Counted from the first letter of the stretch, positions 1-8,899 are shown. The stretch is DNA of 64,000 nucleotides from Rhizobium subbaraonis (GCF_900220975.1 NZ_OBQD01000019.1:44463-108462), one strand, 5' to 3'. The notes: generated by a model not told the origin, from the sequence alone. Made by a program: numbers and translations.

Positions 1-679
1 TCATTGTCGTTGGAACGCGCACGCGCGCGCCGAGGTCGGCCATTTTTTCGGCGAAGGTCAGGTTGGCGGGGCTTGCATAGATGCATCCGTCGATGTGGCC
101 CTGCGTCACGTCGATCAGCCCGGCTGCCCCCTGCTGGGCCGCCATGGCGCAGATGATCCGCATCGCCTGGCGCACTGCGACACCCTCTCCGCCCTCGAGC
201 ATGGACCGGTCGGAGTCGCTGAGGTCAAGTGCCGCAGTCGCAGGAGGCTCTACCGGAATAACCAGCCCCTCGCTCTCGATGGCCGTGGCGCCGATCCGCG
301 CAGTCCGTGCCTGAGAAAGTGCTGCAAATGCCTCCGGTGAAAGCCGCAGGACCGGGATCGCCCGGTCGAACATCTCCGCCGCGATCAGTGCGCCGAGCGT
401 GAGCACGTCCTCGGCTTCCGAAAACACCAGCGCCGCGGGTGATCTGCCGGTCAGGATGAGGTCGAGCAGCACGCCGGAGCCGGTGCAGGAGCCGCGGCTC
501 GACGGCATCATGAGAATGCTGCCGGTAAGACAGACCCCGTGCAACGGATGATGCACATCGATCACCGCGCCCGTTGCCGGATCGACACCACCCCAGAAGC
601 TCAGCGCTTCCTGCGTGCTGATCACCTCTCCCTCGGCCGTGCCGGGGAGAATGCTGCGGGCGGGTCCGGAATGGCTCAT
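1..679 (-). CDS. Aconitase X (fused DUF126-DUF521), probable cis-3-hydroxy-L-proline dehydratase, 3' end beyond window
   Basis: The first 226 codons are present and the frame is still open at base 1, so the C-terminus lies outside the window. Residues about 10-140 read as the small DUF126 swivelling domain ([16 protein letters not shown], then a [17 protein letters not shown] stretch). From about residue 155 the large DUF521 domain begins ([29 protein letters not shown]). Fusion of the two modules is known in bacterial AcnX proteins; members next to hydroxyproline genes dehydrate cis-3-hydroxy-L-proline to pyrroline-2-carboxylate. The iron-sulfur cysteines would mostly lie in the missing part. 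It follows the dehydrogenase gene by 80 bases on the same strand and fits the pyrroline-2-carboxylate reductase-type gene at 6792. The family is clear; the substrate is inferred from context. Confidence 0.82.
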   Translation of the reverse strand, partial: MSHSGPARSILPGTAEGEVISTQEALSFWGGVDPATGAVIDVHHPLHGVCLTGSILMMPSSRGSCTGSGVLLDLILTGRSPAALVFSEAEDVLTLGALIAAEMFDRAIPVLRLSPEAFAALSQARTARIGATAIESEGLVIPVEPPATAALDLSDSDRSMLEGGEGVAVRQAMRIICAMAAQQGAAGLIDVTQGHIDGCIYASPANLTFAEKMADLGARVRVPTTM

Positions 680-759
680 GTCAGTCGACCTTGCTTGAGT
701 TGACGCTTTGGCCGCGGGGCGGCCTCTGTGTGGCGGAGTGTCCCGTCGCAGCGCCTCCG

Positions 760-2013
760 TCAGAAGCGCTGCGGCGAGAAGGGCGATAGATCGATGGCGG
801 GCTTTTGTCCCGTCAGCAGCTCCGCGACCAGTCGCGCTGTTCCTGCCGACTGGGTAAGGCCGAGATGGCCGTGGCCGAAGGCATAGACGACCCTTGGCGT
901 GGCACGGGCGCGCCCGATCGCCGGGAGGCTGTCGGGCAAGGACGGGCGAAAGCCCATCCACTGGACCCCGCCCTGCGGCTTCAGTCCCGGCAGGAAAGCC
1001 TGCGCCTTGGTCAGCATCGCCTCGGATCTGCGGAAGTTTGGCGGCAACTTCAACCCGCCGAGCTCCACCGCACCGCCCACCCGGATTCCGGTCGAGAGGC
1101 GGCTGACTACGAAACCGTGGCCACCGAACGTCACCTGGGTACGAAGATCGACGGCCTCTGCTGGCAGCGTCGTGTTGTAGCCGCGCTCGGTCTCAAGCGG
1201 AATGATGTCGCCGATTGTGCGGGCGATCCGGTGCGAGAATGCGCCTGCGGCAAGCACGACGTTTGCGGCGCGCAAGAGCCGCCCATCCGCCGTATTCACT
1301 TCGACGCCGCCGTCGAAAGGCCGCAAGGCCGCCACCTCGGCCCGCTCGATCATGCCGCCGCTGGCCTGGAAATGATCCGCCAGCGCAAGGGTGTAAAGCT
1401 TGGGATCGGCGATGGAATACCAGCCGGGGGTGAAGGTGCCGTGCGTAAAGCGCGGCGCGAGGCCCGGCTGGATCTCCGCCATGCCCGCAGCGTCGAGGTG
1501 ATGGAACTCGATGCCGTGGGCGGCGCGGGCCTTCCATCCCGGAAGGGAGGCCTTGAACTCACCTTCTCCTTCATAGACCTGAAGGTTGCCGTTCTTCTGC
1601 AGCATCTTCATCGTGCCGGTCTGCGCCAGGAACGGCTCTAGTTCTGACCTGGACAGATCCATCAGCGTGGTCTGTGCCGTCGTCGACTGGGCAACACGCC
1701 GCGGCGAGCAGGCCCGCCAGAAACGGAACATCCACGGTGCGATCTGCAGGGCATAGGCCGGCGGCACCGTCAGCGGTCCCAGCGGATCGAGCAGCCACTT
1801 CGGCGCCTTCTTCAGGATGCCGGGCGATGCCAGCGGCAGGATGTCGGTGAAGGCAAACGCACCGGCATTCCCCGCCGATGCGCCCGCGGCCGGCCCCTCC
1901 CGGTCGATAACGACGACCGTCAGGCCGCGTGCTTGCGCTGCGATCGCCACGGAAAGCCCCACGACGCCGGCACCGATGACGATGACATCGGTCTGAGCCT
2001 GCTCTTTCATCAT
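760..2013 (-). CDS. hypO: D-hydroxyproline dehydrogenase (DadA-like FAD oxidoreductase)
   Basis: A 417-residue flavoprotein of the DAO/DadA family. The N-terminal dinucleotide-binding motif GAGVVG is at residues 14-19, and the C-terminus has [14 protein letters not shown] and a [10 protein letters not shown] stretch, both typical of D-amino acid dehydrogenases. The predicted role is oxidation of cis-4-hydroxy-D-proline to pyrroline-4-hydroxy-2-carboxylate, passing electrons to the respiratory chain. It lies 4 bases after the ATPase gene, in the order SBP, permease, permease, ATPase, oxidase known from the Sinorhizobium meliloti hyp operon. It is a single-subunit type, unlike the multi-subunit Pseudomonas aeruginosa enzyme. 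Proline or another D-amino acid is a possible alternative substrate, but the neighbours favour hydroxyproline. Confidence 0.82.
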   Translation of the reverse strand: MMKEQAQTDVIVIGAGVVGLSVAIAAQARGLTVVVIDREGPAAGASAGNAGAFAFTDILPLASPGILKKAPKWLLDPLGPLTVPPAYALQIAPWMFRFWRACSPRRVAQSTTAQTTLMDLSRSELEPFLAQTGTMKMLQKNGNLQVYEGEGEFKASLPGWKARAAHGIEFHHLDAAGMAEIQPGLAPRFTHGTFTPGWYSIADPKLYTLALADHFQASGGMIERAEVAALRPFDGGVEVNTADGRLLRAANVVLAAGAFSHRIARTIGDIIPLETERGYNTTLPAEAVDLRTQVTFGGHGFVVSRLSTGIRVGGAVELGGLKLPPNFRRSEAMLTKAQAFLPGLKPQGGVQWMGFRPSLPDSLPAIGRARATPRVVYAFGHGHLGLTQSAGTARLVAELLTGQKPAIDLSPFSPQRF

Positions 2014-2017
2014 GCCC

Positions 2018-2740
2018 TCAGTGCGTTGCAGCCAGGAACTTCTTAGTTTCGGGATGCTGCGGCGCGTCGAAGAGCTGTTCGGGTGCTGCGATCTCGGCCA
2101 TGATTCCCTGATGGAAGAAGGCGACGCGGTCGGAGACCTCGCGGGCGAACTTCATCTCGTGGGTGACGCAGATCATCGTCATGCCTTCCGACGCGAGCAT
2201 CCGCAACGTATCGAGGACCTCGCCAACGAGCATCGGATCGAGCGCCGAGGTGACCTCGTCGAACAGCATGTATTCCGGCGACATCGCTAGCGCGCGGGCG
2301 ATCGCCATCCGCTGCTGCTGACCCCCGGACATGCGGCTCGGATAGACCGAGAGCTTCTCGGCGAGGCCGACATGGGTCAGCTGCTTGACGGCGGTTTCCT
2401 CGGCCTCGGCCTTGGAAAGGCCGAGCACCTTGCGTGGGGCCAGCATGACGTTTTCGAGTACGGTCAGGTGCGGGAAGGCGTTCCACTGTTGGAACACGAT
2501 GCCGATCTTGCGCCGCAGCTTGTTGAGGTCGGTACCGCGGGCATGGACATCGGTGCCATCGACGACGATGCGCCCGGAATCGATTGGCTCCAGTCCGTTG
2601 ATGCAGGTGAGCAGGGTCGACTTGCCCGACCCCGAACCGCCGATGACGGTAAGCACCTCGCCTTTGCTGACGGTGAGGTCGATTCCCTTGAGAACCTTCA
2701 ACTCGCCGAAGGATTTGTGAACGTTTTCAATCTCAATCAT
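2018..2740 (-). CDS. hypQ: Polar amino acid ABC transporter ATPase (hydroxyproline uptake)
   Basis: A 240-residue ABC ATPase of the GlnQ/HisP type. Walker A is GGSGSGKST (residues 34-42), the signature is MSGGQQQR and Walker B is YMLFDEVTSALDP. An upstream in-frame start at 2773 exists, but the start at 2740 gives the usual family N-terminus (MIEIENVHKSFG) and only an 8-base overlap with the permease gene, so it was chosen. It energises the importer made with the two permeases and the binding protein upstream. The hydroxyproline substrate is inferred from the operon partners. Confidence 0.85.
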   Translation of the reverse strand: MIEIENVHKSFGELKVLKGIDLTVSKGEVLTVIGGSGSGKSTLLTCINGLEPIDSGRIVVDGTDVHARGTDLNKLRRKIGIVFQQWNAFPHLTVLENVMLAPRKVLGLSKAEAEETAVKQLTHVGLAEKLSVYPSRMSGGQQQRMAIARALAMSPEYMLFDEVTSALDPMLVGEVLDTLRMLASEGMTMICVTHEMKFAREVSDRVAFFHQGIMAEIAAPEQLFDAPQHPETKKFLAATH

Positions 2741-3386
2741 TGGGGGACCACCGTTTTTCGAGATACCCGCCAAGCCGGGCGATGGGGAAGCTGATGATGA
2801 AGTAGATGGCGCCGCAGATCAGCAGGATGAAAAGCGGCTCCTGCAGGCGGGTGACCAGGATCTGCGAGGCGCGCAAGAGCTCGATCAGGCCGAGCCAGAG
2901 CACGAGCGCGGAATCCTTCATGACGCCGAGCGTCAGGCCGATCCAGGAAGGCAGCGAGACGCGGGTGGCGAGCGGTGCCACGATGTAGCGCATGTCTTGC
3001 CACCAGGTCATGCCGAGCGAGCGCGCCGCACGGCGTGTGGTGGGAGGCACGGCGCCGATGCCGCCACGCACGATCTCGGTGCAGTACGCCGCAGTATAGA
3101 GCGAAAGTACGACGCAGGAGGTCGTAAACGGTGGCCAGCCGAGCTTCATGATCGACTGCAACGCATTGCCGAGCACAAGCTGGATCAGCAGCGGCACGGA
3201 GCGGAACACGTCGAGCGCAAACGTCAGCGGTGCCGACCAGTACGGTCCGCACTGGACGCGGATCAGCCCGAAGACGATCCCGAGCACGGTGCCCGCGGCC
3301 ACGGAAACGGCGGTGACCATGAGCGTCATCCCTGCGCCTTGCGCGAGGAAGAGGAGGTCATTCCAGGTGAGGGCGGTGTTGAACAT
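2733..3386 (-). CDS. hypP: Amino acid ABC transporter permease (HisM/GlnP family)
   Basis: A 217-residue integral membrane protein with about five hydrophobic segments and the cytoplasmic coupling loop AARSLGMTWWQDMRYIVAP (EAA-like motif near residues 140-160). It begins 13 bases after the first permease ends and overlaps the ATPase gene. With its paralogue it would form the heterodimeric channel of a polar amino acid importer. The family is certain; substrate specificity rests on the neighbouring hydroxyproline genes. Confidence 0.82.
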   Translation of the reverse strand: MFNTALTWNDLLFLAQGAGMTLMVTAVSVAAGTVLGIVFGLIRVQCGPYWSAPLTFALDVFRSVPLLIQLVLGNALQSIMKLGWPPFTTSCVVLSLYTAAYCTEIVRGGIGAVPPTTRRAARSLGMTWWQDMRYIVAPLATRVSLPSWIGLTLGVMKDSALVLWLGLIELLRASQILVTRLQEPLFILLICGAIYFIISFPIARLGGYLEKRWSPND

Positions 3387-3399
3387 CTCTCACCTCTCC

Positions 3400-4065
3400 T
3401 TAGTAACGGAACATGCGCCAGGCGAAGGCGCGCGCAGCGAGGGTGACGGCCTTGGCAATGACGTAGTATATCACCGCGGCCAGGGCGAAGAACTCGAAGG
3501 TACGGAACGAGCGTGCATTCAGTTCCTGGGTGACGCCGGCCAGGTCGGTGTTCATGCCGACGGTGACGCCCAGCGAGGTCATCAGGATCGCCCAGACCAT
3601 CTGGTTTGTTGCCGGCAGGAAGGCGATGCGCAGCATCTGCGGCATGATGATCCAGCGGAAAGCCTGCAGCGACGTCATGCCGAGCGAGCGCCCCGCGCGC
3701 GTCTGCGTATCCGGGATCGCCTTGAGCGCGCCGCGGAAGTTTTCGGCGAGATAGCCTGCATTGTTGAAGGCGATGCCGACCAGAAGCGCCGTGTACGGGC
3801 TCAGGTGAATGCCGAAATTGCCGAGCCCGAAGTGGGCCATGTAGATCTGGAACAGCGCCGGTGTGTTGCGCGCGACCTCGACCCATGTCGTGGCGAAGCC
3901 GCTGAGGATGCGGTTGCCGGACAGGCGGAACAGCGTCAGCGCGATGGCGATCGCCAGGCCGATGGCCATGGACAGGATTGCGATTTGCAGCGTGACCAGC
4001 GCGCCATCCAGCATTTGCGGCAGGGACCGCAGGGCCTGGTTCCAATGGAAGGTGTAGTTGAACAT
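3400..4065 (-). CDS. hypN: Amino acid ABC transporter permease (HisM/GlnP family)
   Basis: A 221-residue membrane permease. The EAA loop is AGRSLGMTSLQAFRWIIMPQ and the hydrophobic segments are spaced as in HisQ/HisM proteins. It is the first cytoplasmic-membrane component after the binding-protein gene and is separated from it by a strong hairpin (4093-4120). That arrangement normally lets the binding protein be made in excess over the membrane parts. It pairs with the permease at 2733-3386. Confidence 0.82.
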   Translation of the reverse strand: MFNYTFHWNQALRSLPQMLDGALVTLQIAILSMAIGLAIAIALTLFRLSGNRILSGFATTWVEVARNTPALFQIYMAHFGLGNFGIHLSPYTALLVGIAFNNAGYLAENFRGALKAIPDTQTRAGRSLGMTSLQAFRWIIMPQMLRIAFLPATNQMVWAILMTSLGVTVGMNTDLAGVTQELNARSFRTFEFFALAAVIYYVIAKAVTLAARAFAWRMFRY

Positions 4066-4092
4066 TGCTGTTTCACCCCTCGGAAACGAACA

Positions 4093-4120
4093 ATGGCGCG
4101 AGGCAGAAGCCTCGCGCCAT
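4093..4120 (-). terminator. Intercistronic hairpin after the binding-protein gene
   Basis: A perfect 12-base stem (ATGGCGCGAGGC / GCCTCGCGCCAT) with an AGAA loop lies 16 bases after the SBP stop codon and 27 bases before the permease start. No T-run follows it on the minus strand, so it is more likely a partial terminator or mRNA-stabilising structure that raises binding-protein yield over permease than a full terminator. Confidence 0.6.
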
Positions 4121-4136
4121 CGGAGAAGCGGTCAGA

Positions 4137-4943
4137 TCAGCGATAGACGCCGTTCACCGTCAGGTCCGGCAGTTCGCCGCCAACCCACTTTTCGTAGAGT
4201 TCGGCATAACGGCCGGTGCGAACCTGCTGGTTGATGAACAGGTTGAGGTAGTTGATCAGGCCGTATTCTTCACGGTTCGTGAAGAGGGAAACGTAATCGA
4301 CGTCGAACGGTGCCTTGCCGACGACCGAAATGCCGGCGAACTTGCCGGTCTTGACGTTCGCCTGAGCGACCGTCGAGGTGGAGACGGTGGCGTCGATCTG
4401 GCCCTGGCTCAGGGCGAGGAAGACGTCTGCCTGGGTCTGGTAGGGACGGAACTCGCCCGTGCCCCATTCCTTGACCTGCTTTTCGAGCGCGATGGCCTCG
4501 AAGGTGCCTGCGGTGGCGCCGACGATCTTGCCCTTCATGTCCTCGAAGGACTTGATGCCGGACTTGTCGTTAGCGGTCACCGCCATCTCGAAGGCGAAGT
4601 AGGGAACCGACATGCCCACGGTCTTGGCGCGCTCGAGCGTGTCGGAGGTGGAGGCGACGCCGACATCGACGCGGCCGGACATCAGCGCGGGAATACGCTC
4701 GGGGAACGGGGTCTCGACGATTTCGGCGGTGACGCCGAGGGCCTTTGCCAGATCGTTGCAGTAGTCTACGTCGAAGCCGATCGGGTTGTTGCTTTCATCG
4801 CGCGATCCCATCGGCGGGAAGTCGAGAACGACGGCGCAGCGCAGCGTACCCGATGCGATGATGTCGTCCAGCTTGTCGGCGTGGGCCTGGCTGGTCAGGG
4901 CGGTTGCGGCCAGCAGGCCGAGGGCGATCACCGAGGCTTTCAT
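4137..4943 (-). CDS. hypM: Periplasmic amino acid-binding protein of ABC transporter
   Basis: A 268-residue SBP_bac_3 protein with a Sec signal peptide (residues 1-22, cut after SQAHA). Family features follow: GTLRCAVVLDFPPMG near the mature N-terminus, GFDVDYCNDLAKAL, and RVDVGVASTSDTLERAKTVGMSVPYF. It captures the substrate in the periplasm for the HypN/P/Q-type channel. It is the first gene of the leftward transport-oxidase-dehydratase operon, and its upstream region carries a GTATAC-centred palindrome. Hydroxyproline is the inferred ligand. Confidence 0.82.
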   Translation of the reverse strand: MKASVIALGLLAATALTSQAHADKLDDIIASGTLRCAVVLDFPPMGSRDESNNPIGFDVDYCNDLAKALGVTAEIVETPFPERIPALMSGRVDVGVASTSDTLERAKTVGMSVPYFAFEMAVTANDKSGIKSFEDMKGKIVGATAGTFEAIALEKQVKEWGTGEFRPYQTQADVFLALSQGQIDATVSTSTVAQANVKTGKFAGISVVGKAPFDVDYVSLFTNREEYGLINYLNLFINQQVRTGRYAELYEKWVGGELPDLTVNGVYR

Positions 4944-5020
4944 TTTTCACTCTCCCAGAGTTGGTCTGTCAATTCATGCGATCACACTATTCCGCTTTGC
5001 TGAGCACAAATCAATTCAAA

Positions 5021-5046
5021 AATACAAGTAGTATACAAAAAGTATT
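5021..5046. promoter_or_regulatory. Probable GntR (HypR) operator at the transporter promoter
   Basis: A symmetric element with outer arms AATAC (5021-5025) and GTATT (5042-5046) around a GTATAC core (5031-5036). The core fits the NNGTNNACNN pattern of FadR/FCD GntR regulators. The minus-strand hexamer TATACT within it could be the -10 box of the transporter operon, so a bound repressor would block RNA polymerase. Confidence 0.5.
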
Positions 5047-5075
5047 CTATAAACGCGCAACTGCCTGAAAATGAA

Positions 5076-5103
5076 CGAGGGCTCCCCTTGTGGGAAGCCC
5101 TCG
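5076..5103 (-). terminator. Terminator after the semialdehyde dehydrogenase gene
   Basis: Stem CGAGGGCT/AGCCCTCG, extended after one mismatch by CCC/GGG, with loop TTGT. On the minus strand it is followed by a T-rich tail (TTCATTTT). It lies 22 bases beyond the stop of the dehydrogenase gene and separates it from the leftward transporter operon. Confidence 0.65.
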
Positions 5104-5125
5104 CATATTAGGCCCGGGACCGGAA

Positions 5126-6643
5126 TCAGGCGAGGAAATCCTCGGGCAGAAGCCCTTCCGGCATGTTCTGGTACGAGACCGGGCGCAGGAAGCGGCGGAT
5201 CGACATCGTTCCCACGCTCGTGGCGCCGAAATTGGTCGATGCCGGATACGGGCCGCCGTGAACCATGGAATCGACAACCTCGACGCCGGTCGGGAAGCCG
5301 TTGACCAGCACGCGGCCGGCCTTGCGCTCCAGAACCGGGCGCAGACGGCGTGCGTCTTCAAGGTCGCCGGCGTCCATATGAATGGTCGCCGTCAACTGGC
5401 CTTCGAAGCCGCGGGCGAGCGTCTCCATCTCGTCGACCGAGGAAACGCGAACGACGAGACCGAGCGGCCCGAACACCTCTTCGCCAAGCGCATGGTCGGC
5501 CAGGAACTGGTCGCCCGTCGTCTCGAACAGGTTCGGCGAAGCGGACCGATCGGTCGACTTCGTGGTCAGCAGCGGCTTCACGGCGTTACGGGTGGAGAAC
5601 CTCTCCTGCCCGTCACGGTAGGCCTGGGCGATGCCATCGGTCAGCATGGTCTGCGGGGCGACCTTGCCAAGTGCCTCCACGGTTGCCGCGGTGAAACGGT
5701 CCGCGTCGGCGCCATCGAGAACGACAGCGATGCCGGGATTGGTGCAGAACTGGCCTGCGCCCATGGTCAGCGAACCGGCCCAGCCCTGGCCCAGCGTCTC
5801 GGCGCGTGCCTTCATCGCTTCAGGCAGAAGGAACATCGGATTGACGGATCCGAGTTCGCCGAAGAAGGGGATCGGCTCCGGGCGCGCGGCGCAGAGGTCG
5901 AAGAGGGCGCGACCGCCGGCGAGCGAGCCGGTGAAGCCGACCGCCTTGATCAGCGGGTGCTGGACGACGGCGTGACCGACGTCGCGCTTGCCGCCCTGGA
6001 TGAGCGAAAAGACGCCCGGGTGTACGCCCGTCTTGCGAATGGCGGCCTCGATGGCCTGGGCAACGATCTCGCCGGTACCGGGATGGGCGGAGTGGCCCTT
6101 CACGACCACGGGGCAGCCGGCGGCAAGGGCCGCGGCGGTATCGCCGCCAGCGGTCGAGAACGCGAGCGGGAAGTTCGACGCGCCGAAGACGGCCACAGGG
6201 CCGATCGGACGCTGAACCAGACGGATTTCCTGGCGCGGGGCCGGCTGACGATCGGGAAGTGCCGCATCGAAGCGACGGTCGAGGTAATCGCCCTTCTCGA
6301 TGTGGTCGGCGAACAGGCGCAACTGCCCCGTCGTGCGGCCACGCTCGCCCTGAAGGCGCGCTTCCGGAAGGCCGGTCTCCTGGCTACCGATTTCGGTGAT
6401 TTCCTCAGCGCGTGCCTCGATCTCGTCGGCGATCGCGCGCAGGAAGGCGGCGCGCTCGGCGCGCGTGGAGTAGCCATAGCTCCAGAAGGCTTCCTCGGCC
6501 GCTTCGCAGGCGCGGTTCACGAGATCCACGGTGCCGACGGCGAACGGATAGGAGGGGCCGTGCGCGGGTGCGGAATCGAAGGTTCCCGCGCCGTCGAGCC
6601 ATTCGCCAGCGACGAGATGTTTTCCTTTGGGGGTGAAGACCAT
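5126..6643 (-). CDS. hypH: 2,5-dioxovalerate (alpha-ketoglutarate semialdehyde) dehydrogenase
   Basis: A 505-residue aldehyde dehydrogenase. The catalytic cysteine is in GAGQFCTNPG and the general-base glutamate region is PFFGELGSVNP. Together with the N-terminal VFTPKGKHLVAGEWLDG these match the KGSADH subgroup that oxidises ketoglutarate semialdehyde to 2-oxoglutarate, the last step of 4-hydroxyproline degradation. An in-frame GTG at 6709 would add 22 residues, but the ATG at 6643 has a GAAAGGA ribosome site and the family N-terminus. It is divergent from the dehydrogenase gene at 6792, and the shared region holds a GTATAC box. Confidence 0.85.
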   Translation of the reverse strand: MVFTPKGKHLVAGEWLDGAGTFDSAPAHGPSYPFAVGTVDLVNRACEAAEEAFWSYGYSTRAERAAFLRAIADEIEARAEEITEIGSQETGLPEARLQGERGRTTGQLRLFADHIEKGDYLDRRFDAALPDRQPAPRQEIRLVQRPIGPVAVFGASNFPLAFSTAGGDTAAALAAGCPVVVKGHSAHPGTGEIVAQAIEAAIRKTGVHPGVFSLIQGGKRDVGHAVVQHPLIKAVGFTGSLAGGRALFDLCAARPEPIPFFGELGSVNPMFLLPEAMKARAETLGQGWAGSLTMGAGQFCTNPGIAVVLDGADADRFTAATVEALGKVAPQTMLTDGIAQAYRDGQERFSTRNAVKPLLTTKSTDRSASPNLFETTGDQFLADHALGEEVFGPLGLVVRVSSVDEMETLARGFEGQLTATIHMDAGDLEDARRLRPVLERKAGRVLVNGFPTGVEVVDSMVHGGPYPASTNFGATSVGTMSIRRFLRPVSYQNMPEGLLPEDFLA

Positions 6644-6720
6644 TATGCCGATCCTTTCTTGGGTACCCGGGTGCACTTGAGCGAGAATCGTATCAAAGCC
6701 GAATTGCACGCGTCAGAAGT

Positions 6721-6730
6721 TTGTATACTC
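6721..6730. promoter_or_regulatory. GTATAC operator/-10 element between divergent genes
   Basis: TTGTATACTC lies in the divergent control region between hypH and the reductase-type gene. It shares the GTATAC core of the site at 5031-5036. TATACT at 6724-6729 could be the rightward -10 box, giving a leader of about 55 bases before the start at 6792. Confidence 0.4.
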
Positions 6731-6791
6731 TATGTATGCAGAACATCAACCATCCTGCCCTCCCCGGTCAGGTTCCAGCCAGTAGAGGCAA

Positions 6792-7832
6792 ATGATGAGC
6801 GAGACAACCAAAATGACGATCTCGGCGTTGCAGGCGCGCGTCGAGGCGATCTTCTGCAAGGCCGGCCTGAATGCCGTGCAAGCCGGGGCACTGGCCAGGG
6901 TGATCGTCGCTGGCGAGCGCGACGCCTGCAAGTCGCATGGCGTCTATCGGATCGAGGGCGCGTTGCGCACCGTGAAGGCGGGCAAGGTGAAGGCGGATGC
7001 CATTCCCGAACTCGTCGAGCAGGCGGGGTCGGCCATCGTGCGGGTCAATGCGAATGGTGGCTTTGCGAACCCCGCCTTCGAACTCGGCGTACCCGTCCTT
7101 GCGGAGCGGGCGCGCAGTTGCGGCCTGGCGGCGCTTGTGGTCAACGACTGCACGCATTTCTCGGCGCTCTGGCCCGAAGTGGAGGCGTTGACCGACCAGG
7201 GCCTGGCCGGGCTCGTAATGTGCCCGAGCTATGCGACGGTTGCGCCCACGGGCGGCAACAAGCCGCTGCTGGGTACCAACCCCTTCGCATTCGGCTGGCC
7301 GCGCCCGGGAAAGTCTCCCTACGTGTTCGATTTCGCGACCTCGGTTGCCGCGCGCGGCGAGATCGAGCTGCATCGTCGCGCCGGCAAGCAACTGCCTGAA
7401 GGCTGGGCGATCGACGCGGACGGCAATCCGACGACCGAGCCGGAGGCCGCGCTTGCCGGCGCCATGCTGCCTTTCGGCGGCCATAAGGGGTCTGCGATCG
7501 GCACCATGATCGAGCTTCTGGCGGGCATCATGATCGGCGACCTGACCAGCCCCGAAGTTCTCGACTATCTCGGCACCACGACGCTTGCACCGTTCCACGG
7601 CGAATTGATTCTGGCCTTCTCGCCGGAAGCCTTCGCCGCCGGCCGGCCGGGTGATCCCTTCGGGCGCGCCGAAGTGCTGTTCGAGGCCATCGTCGGCCAA
7701 GGCGCGCGGCTACCCTCGCAGCGCCGTTACGTCGCACGCGCGAAATCCGAGAGCGACGGCATCGAACTGACGGCGGCAGAAATGGCGCAGCTCGAACGCC
7801 TGGAGGCGCTCGGGCTTGATGCGGTCGCCTGA
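6792..7832 (+). CDS. hypS: Malate/L-lactate dehydrogenase-family NAD(P)H reductase (pyrroline-2-carboxylate reductase type)
   Basis: A 346-residue LDH2/MDH2-family oxidoreductase. It has NDCTHFSALWPEVE near the active site, then GGNKPLLGTNPFAFGWPRPG and FGGHKGSAIGTMIELLAG, all characteristic of the fold. Members in hydroxyproline clusters reduce pyrroline-2-carboxylate (made by cis-3-hydroxyproline dehydratase) to L-proline. That pairs it with the AcnX gene at the left edge. It is the only rightward gene of the cluster and is followed by a terminator hairpin. The specific substrate is inferred from context. Confidence 0.78.
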   Translation: MMSETTKMTISALQARVEAIFCKAGLNAVQAGALARVIVAGERDACKSHGVYRIEGALRTVKAGKVKADAIPELVEQAGSAIVRVNANGGFANPAFELGVPVLAERARSCGLAALVVNDCTHFSALWPEVEALTDQGLAGLVMCPSYATVAPTGGNKPLLGTNPFAFGWPRPGKSPYVFDFATSVAARGEIELHRRAGKQLPEGWAIDADGNPTTEPEAALAGAMLPFGGHKGSAIGTMIELLAGIMIGDLTSPEVLDYLGTTTLAPFHGELILAFSPEAFAAGRPGDPFGRAEVLFEAIVGQGARLPSQRRYVARAKSESDGIELTAAEMAQLERLEALGLDAVA

Positions 7833-7838
7833 ACACAA

Positions 7839-7860
7839 GGAGGGGCGGCAACGCCCCTCC
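7839..7860 (+). terminator. Terminator of the rightward reductase gene
   Basis: Perfect 9-base stem GGAGGGGCG / CGCCCCTCC with a GCAA tetraloop, 6 bases after the stop codon. The tail is CCTTCGG, without a strong T-run, but the position between convergent genes supports a terminator. Confidence 0.65.
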
Positions 7861-7880
7861 CCTTCGGTCCGCGCCGGCAA

Positions 7881-7908
7881 AAGAAAAGGCCCTCGCGAAG
7901 GAGGGCCT
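7881..7908 (-). terminator. Terminator of the leftward deaminase gene
   Basis: Stem AGGCCCTC / GAGGGCCT (7887-7894 and 7901-7908). On the minus strand the stem is followed by TTTCTTTT, a typical rho-independent tail, about 30 bases beyond the deaminase stop codon. Confidence 0.75.
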
Positions 7909-7936
7909 CGTCAGGAGATCAAAGTCTGGACAGCGC

Positions 7937-8899
7937 TCAGGCCTTGTACGTCTGTACGGCGCCCGGCAGCTTGCTCCACTCGGCGTACCAGGTGTCGAAC
8001 AGCTTGAGCTGCGCCTCGACATAGCCGCGCTGGCTGTCGGAGAGGACGTCGGTCTCGTTGAAGTGCAGCGTGTATTCCTTGTCGCCCTTTAGCACCATCA
8101 TGTGCTTGAAGTAGAGAACGAGGTCCGGGCCTTCATCGAAGGAGGAGAGGACGGCAAGCGCCGATTCCAGTTCCAGCGCGCGCTGGCGGGCATCCGGGTC
8201 GCCCTTAGCGGCAGCCTGGGCCAGGTTGCACATGTGGATGACTTCCTTCGGCAGCACGCAGCCGATGCCGGTGATGGCGCCGACGGCGCCGCAATCGACG
8301 AAGCCGGTGAAGACGCAGGTGTCGACGCCGATCATCAGCGAGACGCCGTCATCACGGCTGGTGATGTTTTCGGCCGCATAGCGCATGTCGGCAGCGCCGC
8401 CGAATTCCTTGAAGCCGACAAGGTTCGGATGTTCGGCGCGCAGCGCGAAGAAGAGGTCAGCGCGGGTGGCGAAGCCGTAGTAGGGGCTGTTGTAGATGAC
8501 GGCCGGCAGGTCAGGGGCGGCCGAGAGGATCGCCTTGAAGTGGTTCTTCTGGGCGGCCACGACCGAGCCGCGGGACAGAACGCGCGGGATGACCATCAGA
8601 CCCTGCGCGCCGACCTTCTGGGCATGCGCGGCGTGGGCTACGGCGGAGGCGGTGTTGACGGCGCCGGTGCCGACGATGACCGGAACACCGGCCTTCACCA
8701 GACGTTCCACGCCTTCCATGCGCTGTGCGTCGGTCAGGAGCGGCCAGTCACCCATCGAGCCGCAGTAGACGACGGCGGACATGCCCTTCTCGATCAGTTC
8801 CTTGCCCTTGCGCACCAGCGCGTCGAAGTCGGGCGTGCGGTCGTCCTTGCAGGGGGTCATCAGGGCGGGAATGACACCGGAAAAAATCTTGGCCTTCAC
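7937..8899 (-). CDS. hypD: Pyrroline-4-hydroxy-2-carboxylate deaminase (DHDPS family)
   Basis: A 320-residue (beta/alpha)8 aldolase-family protein. The Schiff-base lysine region is LVGFKEFGGAADM and the active-site tyrosine region is VIYNSPYYGF, with SGVIPALMTPC at the N-terminus. In hydroxyproline clusters this family deaminates pyrroline-4-hydroxy-2-carboxylate to 2-oxoglutarate semialdehyde, linking the HypO and HypH steps. The gene sits alone between a terminator and a palindromic operator next to the GntR gene. Dihydrodipicolinate synthase is a formal alternative but unlikely in this context. Confidence 0.82.
   Translation of the reverse strand: MKAKIFSGVIPALMTPCKDDRTPDFDALVRKGKELIEKGMSAVVYCGSMGDWPLLTDAQRMEGVERLVKAGVPVIVGTGAVNTASAVAHAAHAQKVGAQGLMVIPRVLSRGSVVAAQKNHFKAILSAAPDLPAVIYNSPYYGFATRADLFFALRAEHPNLVGFKEFGGAADMRYAAENITSRDDGVSLMIGVDTCVFTGFVDCGAVGAITGIGCVLPKEVIHMCNLAQAAAKGDPDARQRALELESALAVLSSFDEGPDLVLYFKHMMVLKGDKEYTLHFNETDVLSDSQRGYVEAQLKLFDTWYAEWSKLPGAVQTYKA

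Noticed and set aside
5090..7399. 769-codon rightward open frame
   Set aside because: Runs antisense to the aldehyde dehydrogenase gene and out of frame over the reductase gene, both with clear family motifs; its sequence has no motif and is an artefact of GC-rich codon bias.
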